A stretch of 64,000 nt of DNA from an uncultured Oscillospiraceae bacterium (GTDB lineage: Bacteria > Bacillota > Clostridia > Oscillospirales > Oscillospiraceae): assembly GCA_950075865.1 (NCBI GenBank), contig CATMVA010000009.1:1-64000 (forward strand). The letters run 5' to 3'. Positions 33,721 to 42,495 of this stretch are shown piece after piece. The notes beneath the pieces are model-generated. The model had not been told where the DNA came from, made no database searches, and worked only from the letters and a program-made list of their open reading frames with translations. A program made the translations under genes and the position numbers. The stretch's first letter is position 1. Each line of letters begins with the position of its first letter.

Positions 33721-35634
33721 TTACAGGTTTTCCAGCTCCTCCAGCCACAGCGTTGCCACGGCGTCGCTGGGCATCCGCCAGTCCCCCCGGGGGGAGAGGG
33801 CCACCGAGCCCACCTTGGGCCCGTCGGGGAGGCAGGAGCGCTTGAACTGCTGGGAGAAGAACCGGCGGTAGAAATTTTTGAGCCATTTCAGGAGCACGTC
33901 CCGGTCATAGCGGCCTTCAAAGGCATACTCGGCCAGCCGTAGCACCTTCCGGGGCCGGAAGCCCCAGCGGATGGCGTAGTAGAGGTAGAAGTCGTGGAGC
34001 TCGTAGGGACCCACGATGTCCTCGGTGACCTGGGCGATCTCCCCGTCCTTGGGGGGGAGCAGCTCGGGGGACACCGGGGTGTCCAAAATGTCCCGGAGGA
34101 CCTTTCCGGTTTCCCCACCCAGACGGTCAGCCTCATAAGCCACCAGATACCGCACCAGAGTCTTGGGGATGGAGGCATTGACGGCATACATGCTCATGTG
34201 GTCCCCGTTGTAGGTACACCAGCCCAAGGCCAGCTCGGAAAGGTCTCCGGTGCCGATGACCAGACCGTTCACCCGGTTGGCTAGGTCCATGAGCACTTGG
34301 GTCCGCTCCCGGGCTTGGCCGTTTTCGTAGGTGACGCTGTGGTCGTCCATGCTCTGGCCGATGTCGGTAAAGTGCTGCTCTACCGCCTTGGAGATGTTGA
34401 CCTCCCGGAAGTCGGCCCCCAGCCCCGCAGCCAGCAGCTCGGCGTTGGAGCGGGTGCGCTTGGTGGTGCCGAAGCAGGGCATGGTGACCGCCAGAATGCC
34501 CTTCCGGTCCAGGCCCAGCATATCGTAGGCCTTGGCCGTGATGAGGAGGGCCAGCGTAGAGTCCAGGCCCCCGGAGAGGCCGATGACCGCCTTGGGGGAG
34601 CCGGTGTGCTCCAGCCGCTTTTTCAGTCCCAGGGCGGCGATGGTAATGATCTCCTCGCACCGCTCCGTCCGGTGGGCGGGGTCGGCGGGCACAAATGGGG
34701 TGGGGGAGATGGGCCGGGTGAGGGGGGTGTCACAAAAATCAAATTCCATAACATCGGTGGTGAACTTGAGACTGTCGGTATTATTTGTGGCCGGAAAAGT
34801 ATTGATCCTTTGCCGCTCATAGGCCAATCTGTTCACATCAATTTCCGAGATGGTCAGCCCGGTGGAGAAGCGGCTTTCGGCCAGCAGAACGCCGTTTTCT
34901 GCGATCATATTATGTCCGGCAAAGACCAGGTCGGTGGTGGACTCCCCCTCTCCAGCGTCGGCGTAGACATAGCCGCACACGCACCGGGCGGACTGGCCTG
35001 TCACCAGTTGACGGCGGTAGGCGGCTTTGCCTGCCACTTCGTCGCTGGCGGAGAGATTGAGAATGAGAGTAGCTCCGGCTTCCGCCAGGCGGCGGGAGGG
35101 CGGATCGACTGCCCAGAGATCTTCGCAAATCTCTACACCAACGACCAGATTGGGCATATTTTCAAAGCAGAACAGAACATCATTGCCGGCACAAACACAG
35201 CGGAGAAGGTCATCTGAAGGCCCAATATAGCCGTTTCCCGGCGTAAACCAGCGGTTTTCATAGAATTCTCCGTAGTTAGGGATGTTCATTTTGGGAACCA
35301 GCCAACGCACTTCACCTCGATAGAGAACGGCGGCGCAGTTATAAAGCTTGTTCCCGCGAAGGACCGGTATCCCCAGGGCAGTGAGCATGTCCAGGTCACG
35401 GGTCTCCTCCAGAATACGCCCCAGGGCCTTTTCCGCCCCCTCCAGGAGGGTGGGCTGCAAAAAGAGGTCCCCGCAGGTGTAGCCCGTGATACACAGCTCG
35501 GGGAGGGCCAGCACCTTCACCCCCTGCCCGGCTGCCTCTTTCATCAGGGCGATGATCTGCTCGGCGTTATACTCGCAGTCTGCCACCTTGATTTTAGGGG
35601 TGCCCGCCGCCACCTTGATGAATCCGTCTCGCAT
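33721..35634 (-). CDS. nadE: Glutamine-dependent NAD(+) synthetase
   Basis: Last step of NAD synthesis: deamido-NAD plus glutamine-derived ammonia. 637 residues with two domains. The N-terminal nitrilase-type glutaminase (about 1-290) has its Glu-Lys-Cys triad in ALPELCITGY, WLVPKMNIPNYGEFYENRW and GVEICEDLWAVDPPS. The C-terminal synthetase has the ATP P-loop VIGLSGGLDSTLAL and GTGDLSELALGWCTY. The start at 35634 follows AAAGGAGG; an upstream in-frame extension lacks a site. Confidence 0.97.
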   Translation of the reverse strand: MRDGFIKVAAGTPKIKVADCEYNAEQIIALMKEAAGQGVKVLALPELCITGYTCGDLFLQPTLLEGAEKALGRILEETRDLDMLTALGIPVLRGNKLYNCAAVLYRGEVRWLVPKMNIPNYGEFYENRWFTPGNGYIGPSDDLLRCVCAGNDVLFCFENMPNLVVGVEICEDLWAVDPPSRRLAEAGATLILNLSASDEVAGKAAYRRQLVTGQSARCVCGYVYADAGEGESTTDLVFAGHNMIAENGVLLAESRFSTGLTISEIDVNRLAYERQRINTFPATNNTDSLKFTTDVMEFDFCDTPLTRPISPTPFVPADPAHRTERCEEIITIAALGLKKRLEHTGSPKAVIGLSGGLDSTLALLITAKAYDMLGLDRKGILAVTMPCFGTTKRTRSNAELLAAGLGADFREVNISKAVEQHFTDIGQSMDDHSVTYENGQARERTQVLMDLANRVNGLVIGTGDLSELALGWCTYNGDHMSMYAVNASIPKTLVRYLVAYEADRLGGETGKVLRDILDTPVSPELLPPKDGEIAQVTEDIVGPYELHDFYLYYAIRWGFRPRKVLRLAEYAFEGRYDRDVLLKWLKNFYRRFFSQQFKRSCLPDGPKVGSVALSPRGDWRMPSDAVATLWLEELENL

Positions 35635-35730
35635 GGACACGACCTCCTTTTTCCTTATTTTACCCCTAATCACGCCGAAAGGCAAGGAAAACCAAAAAGA
35701 GAGATTTCCGAAGAGACGGAGGGGGAAAGT

Positions 35731-35852
35731 GTGAAAGGGGACCGTGAGGGTCCTCTTTCACCCAATTCAATCAACTTTTTGAGCTCGCTCAAAAAGGCAA
35801 CACGCACCCAAAAGCCCCCGGCGGATGCCGGGGGCTTTTGGGTGTGTGTTGC
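35731..35852. other. Three consecutive hairpins in the nadE / regulator spacer
   Basis: The 434-base spacer between divergent genes holds three stems in a row. The first is GTGAAAG-GGACC with its complement (35731-35761). The second is CTTTTTGAGC / GCTCAAAAAG (35775-35796). The third is a 26-bp stem around GGAT (35797-35852) with core CACCCAAAAGCCCCCGGC. The last is far longer than a normal terminator and no gene ends here. The rest of the spacer to 36068 is AT-rich and unremarkable. Confidence 0.75.
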
Positions 35853-36068
35853 AGAGAGAAAATAGAGAGGGAGAATTAGGAGGGTGTTGCCTGTTCCTGT
35901 GTCCATGGTTAGAATAACAAACAATTACGGCTAAACTTTGACCTGGGTGTGAATAAATTGTAAATCCCATTTTTTATTTTTTGAGCCCTGCAGAAACTGC
36001 CGGACAGCTTGATTTTCCATGTCAGGAGTGCTACAATAGCTTTACATTTTGTAAAGGAGGCGTGGGCT

Positions 36069-36710
36069 GTGACACGGGAACAGGCCTTTGAATTTCTGGA
36101 CCGTACCGCCAGAGGGATTGCCGAGATGTTCGGCCCCGCCTGCGAGACCCTGGTGCAGGACATGGAGCGGCCCGACCACCCCATCCTGTCCATCTATAAT
36201 GGACAGGTTTCCGGCCGGGAGGTAGGCTCCACCCAGGACATCCTGGGCTCGGACAAGGAGCTGGACACCACCGCCCTCACCACCGACTTTGTGAACCTGT
36301 ATGCCACCACCCCCTTGGGCCGGCAGATCAAGTCCTCCACCTTCCACATGATCGGGGATGGGTACAACCTGGCGTTGGGTATCGACTTTGATTTCACCAG
36401 CCTGTCCTTTGCCAACCGGACCCTGGCGGGGCTGATGAGCGCCGACGCCGATCTCCAGAGCGCCCTGTGGACTGGGGGGCCGGGACAGCTCCAGCAGATC
36501 TATGAGGAGTGCCTGTCCGCTCTGGGCAAGAGCACCGACGAGCTGAACAAACGCGACCGGATGCGCCTGGTGGCCCTGATGGATCAGAAGAACGCCTTTT
36601 CCTTCCGGAAGTCGGTGCCTTTTGTGGCCTCCCGGCTGAAGGTATCCCGGTATACGGTGTACAAATATTTGGATGAGCTGGCCGCCCAAAAGGCCGGCGA
36701 GAAGGAGTGA
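36069..36710 (+). CDS. YheO-like PAS / helix-turn-helix regulator
   Basis: 213 residues from a GTG start, eight bases after AAAGGAGG; earlier in-frame codons have no site. The N-terminal PAS-like domain (about 15-125, CETLVQDMERPDHPILSIYNGQVSGREVG) is the YheO family pattern. The C-terminal helix-turn-helix is in FSFRKSVPFVASRLKVSRYTVYKYLDEL. It is directly followed, within 6 bases, by the dipeptidase gene, which is the obvious regulated partner. Confidence 0.88.
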   Translation: MTREQAFEFLDRTARGIAEMFGPACETLVQDMERPDHPILSIYNGQVSGREVGSTQDILGSDKELDTTALTTDFVNLYATTPLGRQIKSSTFHMIGDGYNLALGIDFDFTSLSFANRTLAGLMSADADLQSALWTGGPGQLQQIYEECLSALGKSTDELNKRDRMRLVALMDQKNAFSFRKSVPFVASRLKVSRYTVYKYLDELAAQKAGEKE

Positions 36711-36715
36711 CAGGT

Positions 36716-38128
36716 ATGTATCAGGAAAAGATCGACGCCTATTTTTCAGATCCTGCCGTGAGGAAGGAGCTCATTGCCGCGGTGAGCCGCCTGGTGGGGG
36801 TCAAGAGCGTCCGGGAGGAGCCCCAGCCCGGTGCCCCCTTTGGCCCCGGCCCACGGGCTGCCTTGGACGAGGCGGTGAAGCTCTGTGCCGAGCTGGGCTT
36901 TGAGAGCCGGAACTACGACAACTATGTGGGCATCGCCGACCTGAACGACAAGCCTACCCAGCTTCACATCCTGGGCCACCTGGATGTGGTGGGGGAGGGC
37001 ACCGGCTGGAACACCGAACCCTACACCTGCGTGGAGAAGGACGGGATGCTCTACGGCCGGGGAGTCAGCGACGACAAGGGCCCCGTGGTGGCCGCCCTCT
37101 TCGCCATGAAGGCGGTCCGGGACATGGGGATCCCGGTGAGCAAAAATGTCCGGCTCATCATGGGCACCGACGAGGAGTCGGGTTCGGAGGATATCGCTTA
37201 CTATTACAGCAAGGAGCCCTTCGCTCCTATGGCCTTTACCCCTGACGCCGACTTCCCGGTCATCAACATCGAGAAGGGCCACTACCACCCCGATTTCGGC
37301 AGCCAGTGGGAGATGGACACTGCCCTTCCCCAGGTCTCGACCATGACGGGAGGCTTCCGGGTCAACGTGGTGCCCCCCGAGGCCAAGGCCCACATCGCGG
37401 GTATGACCGCCGGGGAGATCCGGCCCCTGCTGGCGCCCGTGGAGGCAAAGTCGGGGGCCAAGTTCACCCTCACCGACGAGAGTGCCGGGGTGACCATCCA
37501 CTGCCTGGGCAAGAACGCCCACGCCGCCATGCCCGAGGGGGGCATCAACGCCATCCAGGCCCTGTTGGAGGTCTTGGCCGCCCTGCCCCTGGCCGACTGC
37601 GCAAGCACCCGGGCCATCCGGGCCATGCAGAAGCTCTTTCCCTTCGGGGACACCCGGGGCAAGGGACTGGGCATCGCCCAGTCCGATCCCGAGAGCGGCG
37701 AATTGACCCTGAATCTGGCTTTGATGACTCTGACCGAGACCGGTTTTACCGCCAAGTTTGATTCCCGCGTGCCCATCTGCGCCACCAGGGAGAACTGCGC
37801 CCGGGTGTGCGAGGAGAGCCTGGCCGCCCACGGCATCCGGGTGACTGGGGCGGGGGAGATGACGGCCACCCATGTGGTGGAGGCCGACTCCCCTCTGGTC
37901 AGGACCCTGCTGGACTGCTACAGCGCAGTCACCGGGGTGGCCGACCCCAAGCCCATCGCCATCGGCGGGGGAACCTACGTCCATGACATCCCCGGCGGCG
38001 TGGCCTTTGGCTGCGACTTCCCTGGTTTTGACCCCAAGATGCACTCGGCCAACGAGCAGGCCAGCGTGGAAAACCTGCTGAAGTCGGCCAGGATCTTTGC
38101 CCTGACCATCGCCGAGCTGTGCAAATAA
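36716..38128 (+). CDS. Dipeptidase PepV / Sapep family (M20)
   Basis: Zinc- or manganese-dependent metallopeptidase of the M20A group that cleaves dipeptides, 470 residues. Motifs: HILGHLDVVGEG (metal His and catalytic Asp), GRGVSDDKGPVVAALFA (bridging Asp), MGTDEESGSEDI (general-base Glu and metal ligand), GKNAHAAMPEGGINAI in the lid domain and the final HSANEQASVENLL. The start at ATG 36716 follows GAAGGAG; a GTG at 36707 overlapping the regulator is an alternative. Cytoplasmic, likely for peptide nutrition. Confidence 0.93.
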   Translation: MYQEKIDAYFSDPAVRKELIAAVSRLVGVKSVREEPQPGAPFGPGPRAALDEAVKLCAELGFESRNYDNYVGIADLNDKPTQLHILGHLDVVGEGTGWNTEPYTCVEKDGMLYGRGVSDDKGPVVAALFAMKAVRDMGIPVSKNVRLIMGTDEESGSEDIAYYYSKEPFAPMAFTPDADFPVINIEKGHYHPDFGSQWEMDTALPQVSTMTGGFRVNVVPPEAKAHIAGMTAGEIRPLLAPVEAKSGAKFTLTDESAGVTIHCLGKNAHAAMPEGGINAIQALLEVLAALPLADCASTRAIRAMQKLFPFGDTRGKGLGIAQSDPESGELTLNLALMTLTETGFTAKFDSRVPICATRENCARVCEESLAAHGIRVTGAGEMTATHVVEADSPLVRTLLDCYSAVTGVADPKPIAIGGGTYVHDIPGGVAFGCDFPGFDPKMHSANEQASVENLLKSARIFALTIAELCK

Positions 38129-38155
38129 AATGCTCTGGGAATGGGAGAGAGAAAA

Positions 38156-39067
38156 ATGAGAAACACCATGAGAAGGCTCCTGGCCCTGGCTCTGGGACTG
38201 TGCCTCTGCCTGACCGGCTGCGGCGGGGGGACGGGGGAGCGGGAGCTGACCGCCGATGACGCCAGGCTCTATATGGAGGGCCTGATCAAGGAACACTACT
38301 TGGGGGAGTATGACGAGGACTACCTGACCCTGGTGGGGCTCCACGAGCACGACGCCGAGAGCGTCTATGAGAACGGCCTGGCGGTGGAGGCCCAGTACTT
38401 TATCAGCCTATATGGGATCGAGTACCCCTCGGAGGAGCTCTATAAGGAGATCCTGGAGATGTACCGGGAGATTTACGGCCAGGCCCGGTTCCAGGTAGTC
38501 TCTTCCATTCAGGAGGAGAACGGCGACTTCACGGTGGAGGTCCGGGTGGAGCCCATCGACATCATCCGCCAAAGTCAGGCCCCCCTGGAGCAGGCCTTGG
38601 AGCCCTGGTATGAGAAATACCCCAACGCGGTCCAGTCCACCATGACCATGGAGGAGTGGGAAGAGGCCGACCAGGAGTGGGGACGGATCATCGTGGACAC
38701 GGTCAAGGGCCTGCTTCCCCAGCTGGGACATCTGGAGGCCCAGACCGTGACCGTGAGCCTGAAGCAGGGGGAGGATGGCTATTACAGCATCTCCAGTGAG
38801 GACTTTGGCCGGCTGAATGACCTGATCATCGCATACGGAACCTATGAGTCGGAGGTCACCCCCGATCCCAGCCCATCCCCGGAGGAGAGCCCCCAGCCCA
38901 TTGGCACGGAAGTCCCGGAGGAAACCGTTTCCCCGGAGCCTTCCGGTTCTCCGGATCCCTCGGGCGCCCCGGCGCCCGAGCCGCCCACCACGGCTTCCCC
39001 GCTGCCTCTGCCCTCTCCCGCTGAGACGGAGCCTGCGTCGGAGCCCACTCCCACATCAGAGGATTGA
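38156..39067 (+). CDS. Lipoprotein, paralogue of the one at 47912
   Basis: 303 residues. Signal peptide with lipobox LTGC (cysteine about residue 18), a domain of about 220 residues, then a disordered Pro/Ser/Glu tail of about 75 residues. The central part (VEAQYFISLYGI, IYGQARFQVVSSIQEENGDFTV, EPIDIIR) aligns with the protein at 47912-48649 (YEAEYFMGIYGI, IYAKADYTVASSSKQDDGTFAV, RPLDIIK). It resembles DUF5105-type clostridial lipoproteins of unknown role. The ATG at 38156 is favoured by GGGAGAG; 38141 is an alternative. Confidence 0.82.
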   Translation: MRNTMRRLLALALGLCLCLTGCGGGTGERELTADDARLYMEGLIKEHYLGEYDEDYLTLVGLHEHDAESVYENGLAVEAQYFISLYGIEYPSEELYKEILEMYREIYGQARFQVVSSIQEENGDFTVEVRVEPIDIIRQSQAPLEQALEPWYEKYPNAVQSTMTMEEWEEADQEWGRIIVDTVKGLLPQLGHLEAQTVTVSLKQGEDGYYSISSEDFGRLNDLIIAYGTYESEVTPDPSPSPEESPQPIGTEVPEETVSPEPSGSPDPSGAPAPEPPTTASPLPLPSPAETEPASEPTPTSED

Positions 39068-39070
39068 GAA

Positions 39071-39100
39071 AACGCCCCGGAGGATGTCCTCCGGGGCGTT
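39071..39100. terminator. Bidirectional terminator
   Basis: A perfect 14-bp stem AACGCCCCGGAGGA / TCCTCCGGGGCGTT around TG, between convergent genes. Confidence 0.9.
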
Positions 39101-39102
39101 CC

Positions 39103-39699
39103 TTATTCCAAGGTCAGCACCGAGATCTCAAAGGCGGTGCGCTCCTCCTCCCGGGTGCCGTCCACCTTGCGGTATTTCCGGCTCTGGAGCCGGCCGGTGA
39201 GGGTTAGTGTGTCCCCCACCCCCAGCTCGCCGCAGGTGTGGGCCAGGGCCCCCCAGGCGATGCAGGGGAGGTAGTCGGCCCGGCCGTAGCGGCGGTTCAC
39301 GGCCAGCAGCAGGTCGCAGATGTCCCGGCCCAGGGGGGTGCGGCGAAGGATAGGAGGTTTACATAATGTTCCAGAGAGCTCCAACTGGTTGACGTGGTCC
39401 CCTTGGGTCCGCTCCAGGGTCCGGGCGAAGAAGGTGATGATGAGCCGGCCGCCCACCCCGGAGCGGTTGTTAAAGGAGCGGACTTCCCCCGCCACCTCAT
39501 ACTCCTCCCCCGGGCATACAGGGCAGAGGTCCAGAAGGGAGGCACACACCACCACGTTCAGGGTGTCCGGCGTACCACTGAGGCGTTCCACCTCCAGGGG
39601 AAACATGTAGTAGGTCACGCCGTGATTGGCGTGGGAGACCCGGGGCTGGTCCACCGCCCGGCCCCGGAGAAGACCTTTGTTGAAGCTGATATTGTCCAT
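39103..39699 (-). CDS. Single-stranded DNA-binding-like protein with two OB folds
   Basis: 198 residues. Each half resembles an OB strand pattern (GRAVDQPRVSHANHGVTYYMFPLEV and GTLCKPPILRRTPLGRDICDLLLAVNR; the latter is SSB-like, as is IAWGALAH). It is therefore probably a tandem-OB SSB-type protein rather than the main Ssb, and it lacks the acidic C-terminal tip. The start at 39699 is preceded by GAGGAG at 11 bases; the first in-frame ATG has no site. Its role in replication or repair is inferred. Confidence 0.75.
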   Translation of the reverse strand: MDNISFNKGLLRGRAVDQPRVSHANHGVTYYMFPLEVERLSGTPDTLNVVVCASLLDLCPVCPGEEYEVAGEVRSFNNRSGVGGRLIITFFARTLERTQGDHVNQLELSGTLCKPPILRRTPLGRDICDLLLAVNRRYGRADYLPCIAWGALAHTCGELGVGDTLTLTGRLQSRKYRKVDGTREEERTAFEISVLTLE

Positions 39700-39810
39700 G
39701 GCTGTCACGCTCCTCATCGGTTATGGCCCTTTGGGACAGGGCTGATACCACTATATGAGACGAGCTGTGGGGGTATGACCGATTTTCCGGCGTACCAAAA
39801 AGGGACAAAA

Positions 39811-39837
39811 AATCCCCCGCTCACCGAGCGGGGGATT
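39811..39837 (-). terminator. Terminator of the CorC-like gene
   Basis: AATCCCCCGCTC / GAGCGGGGGATT with a T run on the minus strand. Confidence 0.9.
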
Positions 39838-39847
39838 ATGTATGGGG

Positions 39848-40759
39848 TCAGTCCTTATTTTCCAAATTTTCATCCTGAAGGGAGGGCTTGGATACCCTGG
39901 CCCACTCCACCCGGCGGTCGGAAAGCTCCTCCACCTGAATATGCAGGCCGTAGGCGTCCACCACGGGGTGGGTGCCGTCGGCTGGGATTACGTCCAGCCG
40001 GGCAAAGACCAGGCCGCCCAGGGTCTCAGCCTCCTCGTCCTCGGGAAACTCCACCTCCAGGGCCTCGGCCACATCCTCCAGCTCGGCCGAGCCGGCGATC
40101 CGCCACAGTCCGTCCCCCAGGGGTACGATCTCCCGCTCCTCCTTGGGGTCGAACTCGTCATAGATGTCGCCCACCAGTTCCTCGATCAGGTCCTCCATGG
40201 TGATGATGCCGGCAGTGCCGCCGTACTCGTCCACCACCACAGCGAAGTGGACCTTCCGGCTCTGCATGTCCCGGAAGAGCACGTCGGTACGGACGGTCTC
40301 GGGGACAAAGTAGGCCTTCCGCAGAAGCTGGCGCAGGGTCTTGGGTTTGGGGAGCCGGGCATTGATCAGGTAGTCCCGGGTGTTCAGGATGCCGATGATG
40401 TCGTCGGTGTCCCTGTCGTAGACAGGGAACCGGGTCAGTCCCGAGGAGAGGATCACGTCCATGATCTCCTTGTCGCTGTCGTTGATCCAGAACATCTGCA
40501 CGTCGGTGCGGTGGACCATCACGTCGGCGGCGGTGGAGTTGTTGAACTCAAAGACGTTCTCGATGAGCTCCCGCTCCTCCTTCTCGATGGCTCCCTTCTC
40601 CTCACCCATATCCACCATCTGGCGGATGTCCTCCTCCGAGGAGCGTTTGCTGAGGCTTCGGAGCTTGAAAAGCAAGTACACAATGACGGCCAGGGCGCAG
40701 GCAAAAAGGACCAGGGTCAGGACAAACATAGGTAAGGGTATTGTGGCAGGGTCGGGCAC
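39848..40759 (-). CDS. Hemolysin family / CorC-like CBS-domain protein
   Basis: 303 residues: one N-terminal membrane helix (about 10-32), then ENVFEFNNSTAADVMVHRTDVQ leading to a CBS pair (about 85-200, with VVVDEYGGTAGIITMEDLIEELVGDI), then a CorC_HlyC C-terminal domain. Full-length family members carry a DUF21 domain with several helices; this short form lacks it, as in CorC. It is associated with magnesium or cobalt efflux. Monocistronic. Confidence 0.9.
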   Translation of the reverse strand: MPDPATIPLPMFVLTLVLFACALAVIVYLLFKLRSLSKRSSEEDIRQMVDMGEEKGAIEKEERELIENVFEFNNSTAADVMVHRTDVQMFWINDSDKEIMDVILSSGLTRFPVYDRDTDDIIGILNTRDYLINARLPKPKTLRQLLRKAYFVPETVRTDVLFRDMQSRKVHFAVVVDEYGGTAGIITMEDLIEELVGDIYDEFDPKEEREIVPLGDGLWRIAGSAELEDVAEALEVEFPEDEEAETLGGLVFARLDVIPADGTHPVVDAYGLHIQVEELSDRRVEWARVSKPSLQDENLENKD

Positions 40760-40859
40760 GAAAAATTCCTCCTTTTTTGTTCGCGTGGGGATAGTTAAAA
40801 ACAGTATAGCACACTATATACGAAAATGCACGAAAAAATGTAAGAAACCAGAAAATAGA

Positions 40860-40888
40860 TTTTCAATCCCCTTCGAGTGTGGTACAAT
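40860..40888 (+). promoter_or_regulatory. Possible promoter of sdaAB
   Basis: TTTTCA (40860-40865, weak), 17-base spacer, TACAAT (40883-40888). Confidence 0.5.
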
Positions 40889-40911
40889 AGGAGGCGAAAG
40901 GAAGGGGTCAA

Positions 40912-41577
40912 ATGACCATTTTTGATATCATGGGTCCGGTGATGATCGGGCCATCCTCATCTCACACCGCCGGGGCGGCCCGGCTGGGGCGGGTGGCCCG
41001 GCGGCTTCTGGGCTGCCAGCCGGCCCGGGCCCGGATCCTGCTCCACGGCTCCTTTGCGGCCACAGGAGTGGGCCATGGCACCGACAAGGCCCTGATAGCC
41101 GGGCTGCTGGACTTCCGGCCCGATGACGGCCGGCTGCCCAACGCCTTCTCCCTGGCCCGGGAGGCGGGGATGGCGGTGGAGCTGGGTAAGGTGAACCTGC
41201 AGGGGGCCCATCCCAACACCGTCCTTCTGGAGCTTACCGCCCCCGACGGCCGGACCCTGACGGTCCGGGGGGCCTCCCTGGGGGGCGGCCGGGTGCGGAT
41301 CGAGGCCATTGACGGCCTGGAGTGCACCTTCTCGGGGGACCTGCCCACCCTTATCATCCGCAACGAGGACCGGCCCGGCCAGGTCCACGAGGTCACGGCC
41401 GTCCTCTCCCGCCAAGCGGTGAACATCGCCACCATGCAGCTCTACCGGGACATGCGGGGTGGCCTGGCGGTGATGGTCATCGAGAGTGACCAGGCCATCG
41501 GGGATGCGGTGGTGGAGGAGCTACGGGCCCTGGACGGCATCGTCCGGGTCACTTATCTGACAATGACGGAGGAGTGA
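40912..41577 (+). CDS. sdaAB: L-serine dehydratase, beta subunit
   Basis: 221 residues. With the alpha chain it forms the oxygen-sensitive [4Fe-4S] enzyme that converts serine to pyruvate and ammonia. The start FDIMGPVMIGPSSSHTAGAARLG is the family signature. The C-terminal part (about 145-221, RNEDRPGQVHEVTAVLS) is an ACT domain. The alpha gene follows after 4 bases. Confidence 0.96.
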   Translation: MTIFDIMGPVMIGPSSSHTAGAARLGRVARRLLGCQPARARILLHGSFAATGVGHGTDKALIAGLLDFRPDDGRLPNAFSLAREAGMAVELGKVNLQGAHPNTVLLELTAPDGRTLTVRGASLGGGRVRIEAIDGLECTFSGDLPTLIIRNEDRPGQVHEVTAVLSRQAVNIATMQLYRDMRGGLAVMVIESDQAIGDAVVEELRALDGIVRVTYLTMTEE

Positions 41578-41581
41578 GCGT

Positions 41582-42454
41582 ATGGCCTTTCATTCGGTAG
41601 AGGCTCTGAAAAGGGCGGCCGGGGAATTCCTCCTCTGGCAGGCGGTACAGGCCGACGACTGCCGGGACAGCGGCAGCCCGGAGGAGGATTCCTGGAAGAA
41701 AATGTCCTCCCTCTGGGCGGCCATGAAGGAGACCCAGCAGGCGTACGACCCGGACAGCCGTTCCCGGAGCGGCCTGGCTGGCGGAGACGGCGCCCGGCTG
41801 GAGGGGCCGGGAGTAGGGCTGTGCGATCTGTTCCTGCGGCAGATCATTTCGGCCGCACTGAAGGGCGGGGAGTGCAACGCCTGTATGAAGCGGATTGTGG
41901 CCGCCCCCACCGCCGGGGCGTCAGGGGTTCTGCCCGCCGTACTTATCCCGCTACAAAAGCGGGACAGGCTGTCCGATGAGGTAATGATCCAGGCCCTCTA
42001 TGTGGCGGCCGGCTTCGGCCAGGTCATTGCCCAGCGGGCCTCCATCTCGGGGGCCGAGGGGGGATGTCAGGCCGAGGTGGGCTCGGCTTCGGCCATGGCG
42101 GCCGCCGCCTTGGTCCACCTCAAGGGGGGCACGGCTGGGCAGATGGCCAACGCATGCGCCCTGGCCCTTGCCAACACTCTGGGCTTGGTGTGCGACCCGG
42201 TGGGGGGCCTGGTGGAGGTCCCCTGTGTGACTCGGAACGTGATGGGGGCCGTGAACGCCCTGAGCTGCGCCGAAATGGCCCTCTCGGGAGTGGAGAGCCG
42301 GATCCCCTGCGACGAGGTCATCGACGCCATGGGGGCGGTGGGAGCCGCCCTGCCATCTTCCCTCCGGGAGACCGGCCAGGGCGGCCTGGCCGCCACCCCC
42401 ACGGGCCGCCGCTTCGCCGAGCGGGTGGTCACCGAGTCGGAAGGGGAAACCTGA
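41582..42454 (+). CDS. sdaAA: L-serine dehydratase, alpha subunit
   Basis: 290 residues with the cluster-binding cysteines in GGECNACMKRIVAAPTAGASG and LVCDPVGGLVEVPC. The remaining alpha-chain motifs are normal (GAEGGCQAEVGSASAMAAAA, APTAGASGVLPA). It forms the catalytic complex with sdaAB. Closed by a bidirectional terminator. Confidence 0.96.
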   Translation: MAFHSVEALKRAAGEFLLWQAVQADDCRDSGSPEEDSWKKMSSLWAAMKETQQAYDPDSRSRSGLAGGDGARLEGPGVGLCDLFLRQIISAALKGGECNACMKRIVAAPTAGASGVLPAVLIPLQKRDRLSDEVMIQALYVAAGFGQVIAQRASISGAEGGCQAEVGSASAMAAAALVHLKGGTAGQMANACALALANTLGLVCDPVGGLVEVPCVTRNVMGAVNALSCAEMALSGVESRIPCDEVIDAMGAVGAALPSSLRETGQGGLAATPTGRRFAERVVTESEGET

Positions 42455-42458
42455 ACTG

Positions 42459-42495
42459 AAAAAAGGACGGTATCCCGGGGATACCGTCCTTTTTA
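42459..42495. terminator. Bidirectional terminator
   Basis: AAAAGGACGGTATCC pairs with GGATACCGTCCTTTT around three bases; it serves sdaAA and the convergent esterase gene. Confidence 0.93.
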
